Source: Antitrichia curtipendula (lineage: Eukaryota; Streptophyta; Bryopsida; Hypnales; Leucodontaceae). From it: DNA of 64,000 nt. Shown in pieces: positions 49,202 to 61,500 of the stretch. Location of the stretch: positions 1,112,076 to 1,176,075 of the forward strand of contig OX579634.1 of NCBI GenBank assembly GCA_951230915.1. Reading direction: 5' to 3'. Below the pieces are notes generated by a model, which saw nothing but the letters and a program-made list of their open reading frames with translations, was not told where the DNA came from and ran no database searches. Position numbers and translations under genes: made by a program. How positions within the stretch are numbered: the stretch's first letter is position 1; every line of letters starts with the position of its first letter.

Positions 49202-52200
49202 GTTTTATTAGTGGAAGTCAGATTGTTGGTTATCGAGTGGCGGACTATTGAGATAATAGTGTCACCTAACTACAAACAAATGTGACAACTCCATATTGGT
49301 GTCAAGCTATATGAAAAATATCCTATTCATTTTTTGGAAGAGTTCTAGGTACCTATTTTATTTTTTTGTAGTCCACAGTCAATATATGTTTATGGCCAAA
49401 TAATAGTACTATTTTTTGTGTAGAAAGATGTAGACTACAGTACATATGGAGATATATAAGAAAGTTTGATTTAAATAGAGGGATTACTATTCAATTCTAT
49501 AAAAGATAATTTTTGATAATAAATTTTGTATTTGTGCATCATAGTGATACTTATGATAAATTTATTTTGCTTGAATGCTAGTTCTTTGAAAATTCCTTTA
49601 CAACTTAATTTCATAGTTTCAAAATTCTTTTTTAGTATAGAATATCAACTAGGAGAAAGCAACCTATGCTATAAAGGCACTTCAATTTAAAACACATGGG
49701 CAATATGGTTAATACACTTGCCAAGAAAAGAAAAATGAGGGTCTACAAGCACATGCTTTTAGTGCTTTGACACTAGATGAGTGAAATATTGTCTATTGTT
49801 TTGGTTGTTTCAACATTCATACAAGCTTCACGACTAGGTCATCTATTGCCACATTTAATAGTTTTAAAGTTAAAATATATAACTTCACAACTCACCAAAA
49901 AAAATCAGTTGTTTTATTAGCCAAAACTCAATACATTGTTTAATCAAATGTAGAGGCATCGTAAATCTCACTTAAGCATTTAAAGTTAGCAGCTTTGTCT
50001 CTTGTAATTGTCATAATTTATTTCGCAAACTTAGCTTCCTAATTGTATTCTGCTTTAAAAAGTCTTCACATACTTTAAGTGCTTTTGAAAGTTGAAGTCA
50101 AATTCCTTTCACTACCTTTGAAAAGAGAGGATTGTTTTGGAGTTTTTTTGATGGATTAGTTGTTTTCTTTTAGAGTCGTTTGCTTTCCTAGTGCTTCAAG
50201 AGTCCTGTACTACTATTTTTTAAGTTCATTTTGATTGATTCAATGCCTTAGAAGTCCTTCTCCGATACTTTTTCATTGAAGTATAGTGTTTAATCACTTC
50301 AATGGATTGTGAAATGTGAAGTGATTATTTCTAAATGTTCTAGTTGCAGAAGTTGGTAAATGGAAGATGGCTTTAAAGAGTCTATGTTTGAAAATTTGAG
50401 CATCTTGTGTTATGATAGTCATAGTATTCAAAATTTTACGTACTTAAAAATCCCAAATTTTAGCACTTTGGAGTCAAATTCTAGTGCTTACAAACACATC
50501 AACGAGACAATGACAATGACTATGTTTATTGTTACAAAGCCGTTTGTAGGAAGTTGTTGTCAAATATATATTTTTCTTTAGCACTTGCAATTTTGAATTT
50601 TGATATGGGAATGTGTGAGTTGTTACTCAATGGTATTGCTTATTGTAAAGTCTCATTTATTACTAGCTCTTAATTTCTTTATCTCTCTTTCACAAGCAAA
50701 ATGCTAAGAATTTATGAGTTGGATGGAATGATAGGAATTCTGAGTATAGATGTGCTAACTTCACTATTTGGATTGGATGTGAGATGTCACAAAGGTTTAT
50801 AGGCCTATGGGTTTAGAATGCCATTTGAAAGTAGAATATTATGAGTTTTAGATTTTTGAGCTGAAGATACAAATTTCAAATTTTATGCTCTAAGGGAGAT
50901 TTTTCACAAGTTCATGGATTGTTATATATTCCTCATTTACAATGTTGCAAATAGAAAATTTTGTGAGACTAATTTTACTATTTGTTGCTAACTTCAATTT
51001 CATTGCTTTGACACACAGTATGCTACTACTTTGGCACTTGTTATGATCTGCGTCTTGAAACATAATGCTTTATTTGTCCTATTTTTTTGCAGATGTATGT
51101 AAAAAATTGGCATTGGAATCTAGCCATTATAATGAAATGCTTTTTTTGGCTTCTGCTTTGCTCCAAATGGATATGAAGTCAACAAAGTTTGTCATCAAGT
51201 TTTGTGCTTTTTCTTAAGTGCTATCTTGCCGTTGGAGAGCTTTTGAATGAAAGATTGTTGCAATTGTTTATTACAATTGTATTTGTATGCTATCATTATG
51301 TCTCATAATTTGGAGATTTGATATGATATATAGCTAAAATAAGCTTAATTCCATGTGATTGGGAGTCATCATATATATACTTCTTTGTTTTAGAATTATA
51401 GATTTCAATGGCTTTCTGTAATTCAATTTTGATTTGTTGAAAACTAAAATCATTTTTAAAGTTTATAAATTTTTATGATTTATTATTATCAATATAAAAT
51501 ACATAAATGATTTTATTGCTTCAATATTGTTGTTTGATTAGATTTTTTTCTTTATGTATCAAAATATCTCCAATCATTTTTAGAGTCATTTTTAAAATGC
51601 AAAACAAAACCTTTTTAAAAGTTTTTTTTACATGTTAATAGTAAATTGGTACAAAAAAAGAGGCCTTTTGTTGTGCCAACAAAAAATTATTACTTGCATA
51701 AACAAAATTTAGGTGTAAGAGGTTTAGTTGTAGATCAATACATATGTCATTTACTTGGTTGCATTCACTTATTCAATAGGATGACCTAAAGCCCAATCAA
51801 TATTAGATTTTGAGGATAAACTATGTCACTCAAAGGTAGAAACTGGAAATTTTTATGACCAATGTATTGTTTGATTTCTTCTAATGCTTCTTCAATTGTT
51901 ATTAACGTGTACTAATTCATTTGTCATTTTCTTTGTGCAATTGGATTTTTCTACACGTTTTAAGCAACAATATCTAGACATCAAGATTATGTTAATAGCC
52001 TTCTCCAATTTGAAGCTTTATTTTGTGAAAAAATTGACATAATAGAATACTTGTGTTTGTTGCTATTCCAACAAAATGGAAGAACTTTGTGTTGAAATCA
52101 ATGCCATGAAGGCAAAGGGACAAAGGATCTATGATGATTGTGATTGTTTGTTCAAAATTTGTTGCCCTTTTGGAAAACCAAACAACATGATTGGATGTCA

Positions 52201-52315
52201 AGCCTTTACTTGCAAGTACAATCAAGTTTTGGATTTGTAGTGCTCAATCTTTAGTCTAAAGTTGGAGTACTCAGAGTTCTAATGACATGAATGCCTTCTT
52301 AAAGTTTATCCAATT
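49202..52315. other. AT-rich non-coding stretch
   Basis: No gene, array or well-bounded element is visible in these 3.1 kb. Short open frames have neither domain signatures nor coherent splice sites. Confidence 0.45.
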
Positions 52316-52513
52316 TGTCACTAGTAGAAAACGCATGAATTTTGACAGAATTCTGTTGATTTGGTCGTGTTGTCCCGGTCACTGTTTTGTTGATTTCAAC
52401 AGAAATTTGTTAAAATTAACAAATTTCTGTTGAAATCAACAAAACAGTGACCGGGACAACACGACCAAATCAACAGAATTCTGTCAAAATTCATGTGTTT
52501 TCTACTAGTGTGT
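52316..52513. mobile_element. CACTA-type foldback MITE, near-perfect 192-bp palindrome
   Basis: The element at 52319-52510 begins CACTAGTAGAAAA and ends TTTTCTACTAGTG. It is flanked by the 3-bp duplication TGT (52316-52318, 52511-52513), as expected for CACTA elements. The two 95-bp arms are complementary with about one mismatch and a central AA. No coding capacity. Confidence 0.85.
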
Positions 52514-53520
52514 GGTGCCCACAATTTGAAGGTGTGTTCGAGAGAAGTTGTGGAGACCAACCTAGTAGTATAATGGCGGAAGCTCACAAAAAAGGTGTTA
52601 GGCAAAGATGCCAATGGTGTTGACAAAAAAGCTAATTGGCTAGAGTATATCTAAAGTAGTCCACTAGAGTTGTTGGAATACTTGAGAGCAAGTTTGATAG
52701 AGTTTATAAAACACAATTGGATCTCAAAATAACAAGCATAGAAGCTTAAAAATTTTCTCAAGAATTTTTCTTCTATCACAATTGTCTCTTGTATTGATTT
52801 CAATGAGGACAACGCTTTTAAAATGCGAAATCAAGTTCAAAAAATGTACTAGTATAACTTCCAAGTATCTATACCTATGCACATCACGTATTGATATAAT
52901 CTAGTATGCAACCCCTCCAATTCTTCTACTTAAATTTTGAAAGAGGTACAATTATTACATATCAAATGACAAACAACATAATACCTTCTTTGTCCAACAT
53001 TGTTTTCAATTACATTGGCAATATTTGTAGACTAAAAAGTACTTCCCAGAGCGCCACACTATGTGGTCTAACAACTGCAGTGGACAATGCAAAAAGTACT
53101 AGAGCTTGGTACTTCATTTAACGATATCCGCAAATCACTATGTATTTTAAACTAGAAAGTGGAATGTCCATGATGTAGAATTATTTTTCTAATAGCCATG
53201 GAAAGGGAGAAGTGGACGGTTGTAGTGCATTTCTAAAGCATGATATAAAAAAAGAACAAGCAAAGCCAAATGCCACAAGGATCTAGAATGCTCATGGCGT
53301 TGTGTAGTACATGCAATCACAATCAACAAAGGTTCATGCAACCCATCCAAATGTTTAGGAGGTGAATCTTCATTTCTAGAAAGTTAAAAACTAATGATGT
53401 TGATAAAACTGTGCCATATAATTGCTCTATAGTTTTTGGTATTTGTTCCATGCACCAAGCAAAAAGGGTATCATGCCAAGATATAACATTGTTGTAGTAC
53501 ATGCAACTTTCATGTTTTTG
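52514..53520. other. intergenic with possible gene remnants
   Basis: A short segment near 52590-52655 reads KVLGKDANGVDKKANWLEY in one frame and might belong to the decayed gene further right. Otherwise nothing is recognised. Confidence 0.3.
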
Positions 53521-53945
53521 TTTTCCTTGGGAGGAAGTTGTTGAAGAAGAATGTAAAGAGAGTGGCCATGTTTCAGGATTATGTCTAAAGAGATTGCATT
53601 TCTAAACTTGTTCAAAAGCAAAAAGACTGGTTATGGATCAAGAAGATGAATTGGAATATGGAGAAGATGGTGAAGTACTAGCAAAGATTGTCAATATTGG
53701 AGATGATGTTGTAGTGCCTGCCCACTTAGAAGCAAGTGGATTTTTTTGGCTATTTTAGTGTGACAAGCCAATTTATGGGGTTGCTAGAACTTTTGGGATA
53801 GATTTGGAAATACCTACCTAACTGGAGAGTTTGTGATTAGAAGCTATTGGTATGAGATATTACAAGACGGAAGTAGGACATACTATCTAGATGACAACAT
53901 TGGGCCTGACTACATCCTACTCACACCTTATGGAAGTAGCTAAGT
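53521..53945 (+). pseudogene. decayed coding remnant, unidentified
   Basis: In the plus strand a frame reads EDGEVLAKIVNIGDDVVVP, AHLEASGFFWLF, then after an in-frame stop CDKPIYGVART. After a frameshift it continues DRFGNTYLTGEFVIRSYWYE, ILQDGSRTYYLDDNIGPDY. The protein-like character continuing across one stop and one frameshift marks it as a broken gene fragment. I do not know the family. The pattern of short hydrophobic strands with aromatic residues suggests a small beta-rich domain, by inference only. Confidence 0.45.
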
Positions 53946-54187
53946 TTGCTATGTTGCCTACATGCCATAGATGTAGAGGTCTTCTAGGTATTTATGAATT
54001 GTCAACCGAGACCTTGCAAACAATCAACCATATTTTTGAGCATTTGCTTGAATAGTTTATAATAAGTTCCAATTTCACCCACAAGAGTATTAACTGATGT
54101 TTTAATTTTGTTTTTGTTTGTTTGGATGCACTATCTTTGCTTTACTATTGCATTGAGTTTCTTCAACAATTTGATGATGGATAAAGT

Positions 54188-55271
54188 ACTCACTATAAGA
54201 AAACGAGGGGTTATGCAACTACTGTTTGCAACTGGTTTTGTAGTTGCATGAGCCGTTTGCAACTAGGTGACAAAATAGAGCCCGCAGTTGCAGTGGACAA
54301 GTTGCACTAGTTGCAAAGTAGTTGCAAAAAATTTCAAAGTTGTTTATTATTTGACAGTATACTTGAAAGTTCATCAATGAACTTTTCTGATGTGGTTGCT
54401 TATGTGGAAGTCATTTGTGTGCAACTGGTTTGCGATTGACTTACAACTGGTTTGCGACTGGTTTACAACTAGTTTGCGACTGATGTGCAACTAGTTTGCG
54501 TCTTTGTGACTTGTAGATTTGAAATTTGAATTTCAAAGATTTGTAGATTTTAAATTTTAGATCTATCTTTTTTTTAGATCGCAAAATCTAGAAATATCTT
54601 AGACTTTAAGTATTTATAGATTTTTGTAGATTATAAAAACCTACAAATTGTAGAAATCTACAAAGTGTAAAAATCTACAAAATATATAAATATTAGAATT
54701 TCATTATCAAAATTCATTACACAATACTACTATAACTTACAATTCTTATATGTTCAACCTAATGGTATTCTTGACAATTGATGTGGGACAATTAATAAAA
54801 GACTTAATAGTAGTTGCATTGTAGTTGTTTTCTACTTGCATGCTAGTTTTTTCAAGTTAAAGTCTAGTTGTTTTTAAGTCAAACACTAGTCGAATTGTAA
54901 TCGCAATGTAGTTGTAGTCTAGTTGCACTATAGTTGCAATCTAATTGCAGTCCAATTGCAATCTAGTTGCATTTTAGTTAAATTGCTATCGAATTTAAAT
55001 TACATGCAATTGTAGATAAACACATTGGATTCTACAGAATGTAAAATTGTCCACATCGACAATTGTGATGAAGATTGGATGTAAAGTACCTCACATCAAC
55101 TCTTTTGTTACATTCCCGTATATGTAACTACAAGTTGCAACTATTTTGTAACTACAATGTAACTATGTCAAAGTTGATGCAAATATAGAGGATTGTAGTT
55201 GCAGGGCAGTTGCATAGGACATGTAATTGCATTCAGTTGGTTGTAGTGGACACATTTTTCTTCTAGTGACT
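54188..55271. mobile_element. non-autonomous CACTA element (1078 bp)
   Basis: The element at 54191-55268 begins CACTATAAGAAAACG and ends TTTTTCTTCTAGTG. It has the 3-bp duplication ACT (54188-54190, 55269-55271). Both subterminal regions are packed with variants of GTTGCAACT and TAGTTGCA, the kind of repeat that CACTA transposases bind. There is no transposase frame, so it is a deletion derivative. Confidence 0.82.
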
Positions 55272-56255
55272 TGACCCTTTTGAAAGGGCAAGTTTCTGTT
55301 TATAAAGACAAGGACTCAAGATAAGTGTTGGATTTTAGGGTTTTGTTGGGGTAGTGCTTGTCTAAGTGTGCTAGTTTGGATGCTATCATTGTTAGTCAAG
55401 ATGTAAACATTGGAACCTGTTTGTGTTATAAGTTACTAAAAATTTAATAATAAATGTTTGTGAGTGATGTGTTTCATTGGAGGTTTGGAATACTTTAGAG
55501 TTGAGTTTTCAAAGACTAAAAATTGGTTTGTCTTTCATTATTATCAATTGTTCTCTAAAGGTTAAATATAAAAATAATTAAATGATTTGTACATATAAGA
55601 CTAAAAAATACTATATTTTTAAATTTATAATTTTATTAGTGCATGTAACCAGATTCTAAAGGAAATTTTTAGCTTGCTTGAGCAACCAATGAATTGTAAG
55701 TGGAAGTGTTCGTGACTTATTGGTTGATTAATTGCTGTAAAAAAGCATTCAAAATTAAAATTAAAACTTGGTAATGTTGAATTTTTGGACAATCTGTCTG
55801 TTTTTCAACAACAATAAGAAGACACATGATACATGTGTAGCAATAGTGAGTTTGTTTTTCCTCTTGTTCACATGTTGCTTGTAATGTTGCTTTATCAATC
55901 CTTAGTAGTTTAGACTATGTTACCCCATTGTAGATGGAAATCAAGATATTGACAGGATTTTGTTACAAAGTAATATGATCGTTCTATGAGGCATACCCAA
56001 AAGATCAATCTTCTAGCATTCAATGGTCTTTCCTAGTCTTGAACATCAATCTCTGCAAGGAACATATACTGGGTAGAAATTAGGTGTTTCTAATAACCAT
56101 GCAATTTGTAGTTAAATTATAAGTTGACTAGAAGATGGTTCAAGATGTAACTCAGAATTTTGAATGTAGTAAGTTTTGCAACTCTTCCACAAATCTCTAA
56201 GCTAGTAAAAAGGTAGGGATAGAGGACTCATTGCTAGTATCTGAGTCTATGCAAT
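55272..56255. other. AT-rich non-coding stretch
   Basis: No gene or bounded element is seen. Confidence 0.4.
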
Positions 56256-57115
56256 TACTAGAAGAAAAATGTGTCCACCACAACCGATTGAAATGCAATT
56301 AAATGTCTTATATAACTATCTTGCAACTATAGCCCTCTCTATTTGCACCAAAATCTTACAACATTGTTTGCGTCATTGTTTTACATCATTAGTACAATAT
56401 TTTAGCTGCAAAATAGTTGTAGAATGAAGTGGATACATTGTTTCAGTCGCAAAGGAATCATAGAAGTAACCATAAGATTATGAAGTTGTAACAAAGTTCA
56501 AATTTAGAATGAATGTGAATTACTCTCTATCCAATATTTGTCATAGTTGTCGATGTGGACTAGTTCACATTGTATGATATCCACCGTGTCGACTTGCTTT
56601 TGCAAAAAAAGATTAGGAAATGACTAGAAAACAATTGCAATTATAAAATAACAATAGTCATTTCCTAGTTGTTTATATTTATTTTTTAGTTGTATAGTAG
56701 TTGTTTAGTAGTCGTTTCCTAGTTGTTTTCAAATCATTTTTCAATTGTCTTATTAATATCAATTGTCCTATATCAATTGTCAAGAGTATCATTAAGTTGG
56801 ACATACAAGATTTGTAAGTAGTTGTATCCTTGTATAATGAGTTTTGTGAATAGAATTCTAAGATTTTTACATATTGTAAATTTTGAAATCTACAAATTCT
56901 ACAAGTCGCAAATGAGCCACAAACAAGTTGCAATGAAGTCACTGACAAGTCACAAACAAGTCACATACGGGGTCACATATGAGTTGCAAATGAGTCGCAA
57001 TAAAGTCACAAATGAGTTGCAAACAAGTCATAGATTAATCACAAATGAGTCGCCAAGAAGTTGTATAATTCACCGATTGAGTGATCGACCTTACATACCA
57101 CATGAGCAACTACAT
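56256..57115. mobile_element. truncated CACTA relative
   Basis: ACTAGAAGAAAAATGTGTCCACCACAACC at its left matches the complement of the right end of the element at 54191-55268, with the first base changed. The interior carries many GAGTTGCAAA/AAGTCGCAA repeats. The opposite terminus is not found, so the copy is incomplete and lies in inverse orientation. Confidence 0.5.
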
Positions 57116-58545
57116 CACAAAGCACATGGATGAAGTTCCAAGTAAGCTATTGTAAATAATCTATTTGGATTTCTCTTTGCAATTTTGGTGGTTGTTTTTG
57201 TGTGATTTTGTGGTATTTTGGTTATGTTTTTCTTATTTTGTGCTCCAAATGGGTGATTTTGAATGTTTATTAACCAATTTGGGGGGTCATGTCTTTTTAT
57301 TTATTCCAAGTGGAAAGTAGTCAAGCGTGAATTGTTGAGTTGGAATCGGAAGGGATAGGAATGCAAGAATGTGAGCAGTGAGCAGTGAGCAGTGCGGTGT
57401 GATTTTTTACTTGGATGCGGTATCCTATGACCACGGAATTTGGGTGTAAAAAGGTGTGAAATTTGGCTAAGCGTGGTGCCCATATCCGTGAAAAAAAAAA
57501 TTGTTGGCAAAAGGGGGATTCTAATTCGTGGAAATCAGTCCTTTAAAGTACTCGAATAAAAGTGGATGGATGATGGATAGATAAAGATGAATGTGGATGA
57601 ATGCGGATGAATGAAAAATTCTTGAAGAAAAAAAAAATGTAATTATGAGTGGGACATGATTGTCGCCCCTTTTCTCTAATTTTGCCTGAAGGCCAAAAAG
57701 GCTCCTCGGTACCAAAGAACCCTATTGGCCTCCACAAAAATTTAGAGGTCCAAAAGGCCTCCTTGGTACCAAGGAGGCCTCTTGGCCTTCACAATTAAAA
57801 TGTGAAGTTCAATGGGTTTTTTTTTAATGGTACAGATTTATTAGGGGCATGTATAATGTTTCCTCAAAATAAGATTCAATTTTTTTTATGGGTTCAAGTA
57901 GGTTGAGCTCTACCTGAACCCTACCTCAACAGAAGTTTCTATTTATTGGGATTAGGGTGGTTGTCCTGAGGTGCGTAATTTTTTCTAAAAGGATTTAATG
58001 ATCCAGACTATCAAAATCTTTTTGCTACGACCGCAAGGGCATCATTTCAGCCAACTACTCGTTAAGGGGTTACTGAACATTTTGCAATATGTGCAACCAC
58101 ACAAGTTGGAGGTAAACAATATAAAAGAATTAAGTAGATAGAAAGAGATATGATTTAATGCATTGTATGAATTTTTAAGAACACAAAAAAAGCATTGTGA
58201 GGATGGTGTCTGAGACAAGTGACAAATGATATAAAACACATTGAAAGAGTCCAATATCATGAAGTTCCAAAGGTATGAAAGCAATATAAGACAATTAGAG
58301 GAGACAAAGTACCAAAATAAAGTGTAGTGGCCATTTTAGTCTCACTACCTGGAATTAATGAAAGCGTACAATGAAAATAGTCAAGACTTGGAAACATAGT
58401 CTGAACTGCTACAACACAGAGAAGATGCACAACTTGAAGTGGCACTATAATTGCTCTCAGTGCTGCCACTACTAGTAACAACAACAACCTCCTTTGCCTC
58501 ATAGTCAATGTATCTACGCACATTCGGGTCATACCGAGGTAAAGT
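57116..58545. other. region downstream of the third gene
   Basis: It contains a short GAGCAGT triplication near 57372 and GGATGAATG-type repeats near 57590. The 26-bp perfect palindrome centred on GGTACC is listed separately. No reading frame is supported. The right end probably includes the 3' untranslated region of the minus-strand gene. Confidence 0.4.
57755..57780. repeat. perfect 26-bp palindrome centred on GGTACC
   Basis: The core CCTCCTTGGTACCAAGGAGG extends three bases further on each side with perfect symmetry. The motif CCTCYTTGGTACCAAGGA also recurs in the tandem repeat at 62225-62565. Confidence 0.85.
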
Positions 58546-61500
58546 CTAGACTTCCGTAGGACTATCCACGTTTGCTAGGTCGATGGCCATTGCCTCAATG
58601 TAACATGGTAAAGACAACGGACTTGGAGGACTGGGAAAAAGGTCTACCAACCTGCAGAGGTGGAAACAATGAAAAGAAATTAATTACTATTTATGAATGA
58701 AATAAAATTGAAACGATTTTAAATCAAAAAAGGGTAGGACTTCGTACACATGTGATTCTTCGCAATCCTCTTTGTAGGTGTCTCCTTCGCGGTGCCTCTC
58801 GGGGCTGGTGGTTCTTTCCATTTTTTTCCCATGGAGCTTTCGGAGGAAACTGCAGTAGTGAGTGGAACTAGAATAGCCTCAAAGATTTCTTCATTGGACT
58901 CGAGAGCAATGAGGTGATGCCCACTTCGACGGCAAGCGTGAACGCTGGAGCCTAAGAAAAACAAATACGTCGAGTAAAAACAAGAACAAATTGATGAAGG
59001 GGCAGAAATAGTCATAAATTTAAAACAAATTAAGAGTGAAGATTGTACCAGTTGATGCATTGCAATCCAGCACTACATCCCCAGGTTTGGAAAAGCTCTC
59101 AATGAGGAGTTGCATAAGAACTAGGTCTTTCTCACAAGCTCCTCTCCACATTTTATCCCCGTTCTTCAAAGCCGTAGTCGAGTTAGTATAGTTGTAAAGG
59201 GCAGCTTGCCCCACAATATCACTGCCCAACACTACAAGAAAACAGGTATTTTATGACTGTAAAAATATGACTGAGGATGACTGACAACTAGTTGCAGTCA
59301 TATTCTTGAAGGCCAACACCTTGAAAAAAAATATGACTGCAAAATATGACTGTCAGTCATTTTTGGGCCTTCTACTTCACAAGTATACACTATACGACCA
59401 TTAGGAACACCAAAGTACTTCATAGGGAACATAGGGAACATGTTTGGGGAACGCTAAGTCATATTGTCAGTCATATTGTCAGTCATATTTCCATGGTAGT
59501 GTCATTTTTTTTGTTTTGAGCAACCCAAGAAAAATACGGGCAATTCAAAAAAAATTGGACAAGCCATTGTTTAAGATTTTGAAATCCTACTCACCTATTT
59601 TTTAAGATTTTAAAACCTAGTCACCACTTTTTTAGGGTTTTGAAACCCTAGCCGTCACTTTTTTAGGATTTTGAAGCCCTAGCCGCCACTTTTTTAGGGT
59701 TTTGAAACCCTAGCCGCCACATTTTAGGGTTTTGAAATCCTAGCCGCCATTTCTTTGGGCCTTTCTTCCTTGCCTTTTATTGTCTCTTAGTTCATACTTG
59801 TTATTGCTTCTTAGTTGTTGTATTTTGTTGCATCTTAACTCTTCTTTCTTGTTGCTTCTTTTCTCTAATCATACTTCTTGTTTCTTGTTGTTGCATCTAA
59901 ACTCTTTCTTTCTCTAACATTTTAATTCTTTCTTTTTCTTAGTTCTTGTTTCTTGTTGTTGCATCTAAACTCTTTCTTTCTCTAACATTTTAATTCTTTC
60001 TTTTTCTTAGTTCTTGTTTCTTGTTGTTTCTTGTTATTTCTTGTTGTGTCTTAGTTGTTGTTTCTTGTTTCTTTTTGTTGCATCTTAACTCTTGTTTCTT
60101 GTTGTTTTTTGTTGTGTCTTAGTTGTTGCTTCTTGTTTCTTTTTGTTGCATTTTAACTCTTGATTCTTGTTGTGTCTTAGTTGTTGCTTCTTGTTTCTTG
60201 TTTCTTGTTGTGACCTAGTTGTTGCTTCTTATTTCTTATTGTATCTTAGTTGTTGCTTCTTATTTTGTGTTGCATTTTAACTCTTGCTTGTTGTTATTTC
60301 TTAGTACTTGTCTATTTTTCTTCTTGTTTTCTCCATCACCATTCTTATTTTTCCTACCCTAAACTTGAGCTACATATTTTGTGTTGTTGTAAGCCTTTGA
60401 AGATTGAGCTTTGTTGTTCATTCACTAAAAATTAACCTCCCATTTCTTTAATTGTTTATGCAGGCACCAAAAGTTGAAACAAAGTCATTGGAGGCTACTT
60501 GCAACCCAATAGAGCCATCTTCACATTATTGTAAGAAATAAAGGCCTTATTGGATTTTGTAAAATGATTCATTGTGGTATATATGTTTTGTATTGGTGAC
60601 TAATAAATGTCAATGAAGAGAGTTGATTTCCTTCTTACATTCTCCCTTTCTAATATGATTATCTCTTGTATATCTCTAAAATCATATATATTCATTTTTA
60701 ACTATATGGAGTCTTTTCCAAAATATGACTTTGTATTTTCCAAAATATGACTGACCGTAGTTATATGCCACGTCAGCCAAAATATGACTGACCACAGTTA
60801 TATTCCACGTCAGCCAAAAAAATGATTACATGGAATCACATGCCACGTAGGATTTATTTTTGTTTGCTCGGGCAACTCAAAAAAAGTCAAGCCCTCAAAG
60901 ATAGTCAAAGTATACGCCTTGTTGGCAAAATATGACTAATTATGGATAATTATACCCCCCAAAAAATATAACTGCCAATATGACTGATGTCCGAAGCGAC
61001 TCGTCGGTAATGACTCATGTCAGTCATATTGCAATCATCTACAGTGATTTCTGCGGCCAGTCATATTTTTTGATTTTACGACTCATTACAGTCATATTTT
61101 GCAGTCATAAAACACTGGTTTTGTTGTAGTGCAAATTACTGAGGTCCCGATTGACTTCAATGGAGAATTTGGATTGAAGAGGAATGTCAAAGTATGATTC
61201 CTTCACATAGAGGATAATCCAAAACCGCTTAGTCTGGAAAAGAAATATACAAAAGAAAACTCAGGGGAGGGTTGCTTGTTGAGGACCATGAACTGCGTGA
61301 TAGAGTGGACAAAAGTCTTCAATAGGAGGACTTTGGCATGTATTCCATGTGCGTCAACGCGGTTATAAGTCTTCTCATAAAGCTGAGATGGTGCAAAGAT
61401 CTCCGTGGACATTGATAGCATTTCTGGTGGACAATGTGTTGGATTATTAAACATGCCAGGGTTAATGGGGGCCACAGAAATAGTCTTCGAAGGACTCATA

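Larger units (their letters stand above)
59227..61134. mobile_element. non-autonomous CACTA element in an exon (1902 bp)
   Basis: The element at 59230-61131 starts CACTACAAGAAAACAGG and ends TGGTTTTGTTGTAGTG. It has the 3-bp duplication CAA (59227-59229, 61132-61134). Both ends hold many TATGACTG repeats in both orientations. The interior is low-complexity TTCTTGTT sequence plus a short array of AAACCCTAGCCGCCAC units. An exon-like piece at 60463-60540 follows a TTTATGCAG acceptor and encodes about 25 residues to a stop; it may be the last exon of a lost transposase. The insertion interrupts the minus-strand gene between SNL and GSDIVG. Confidence 0.88.
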
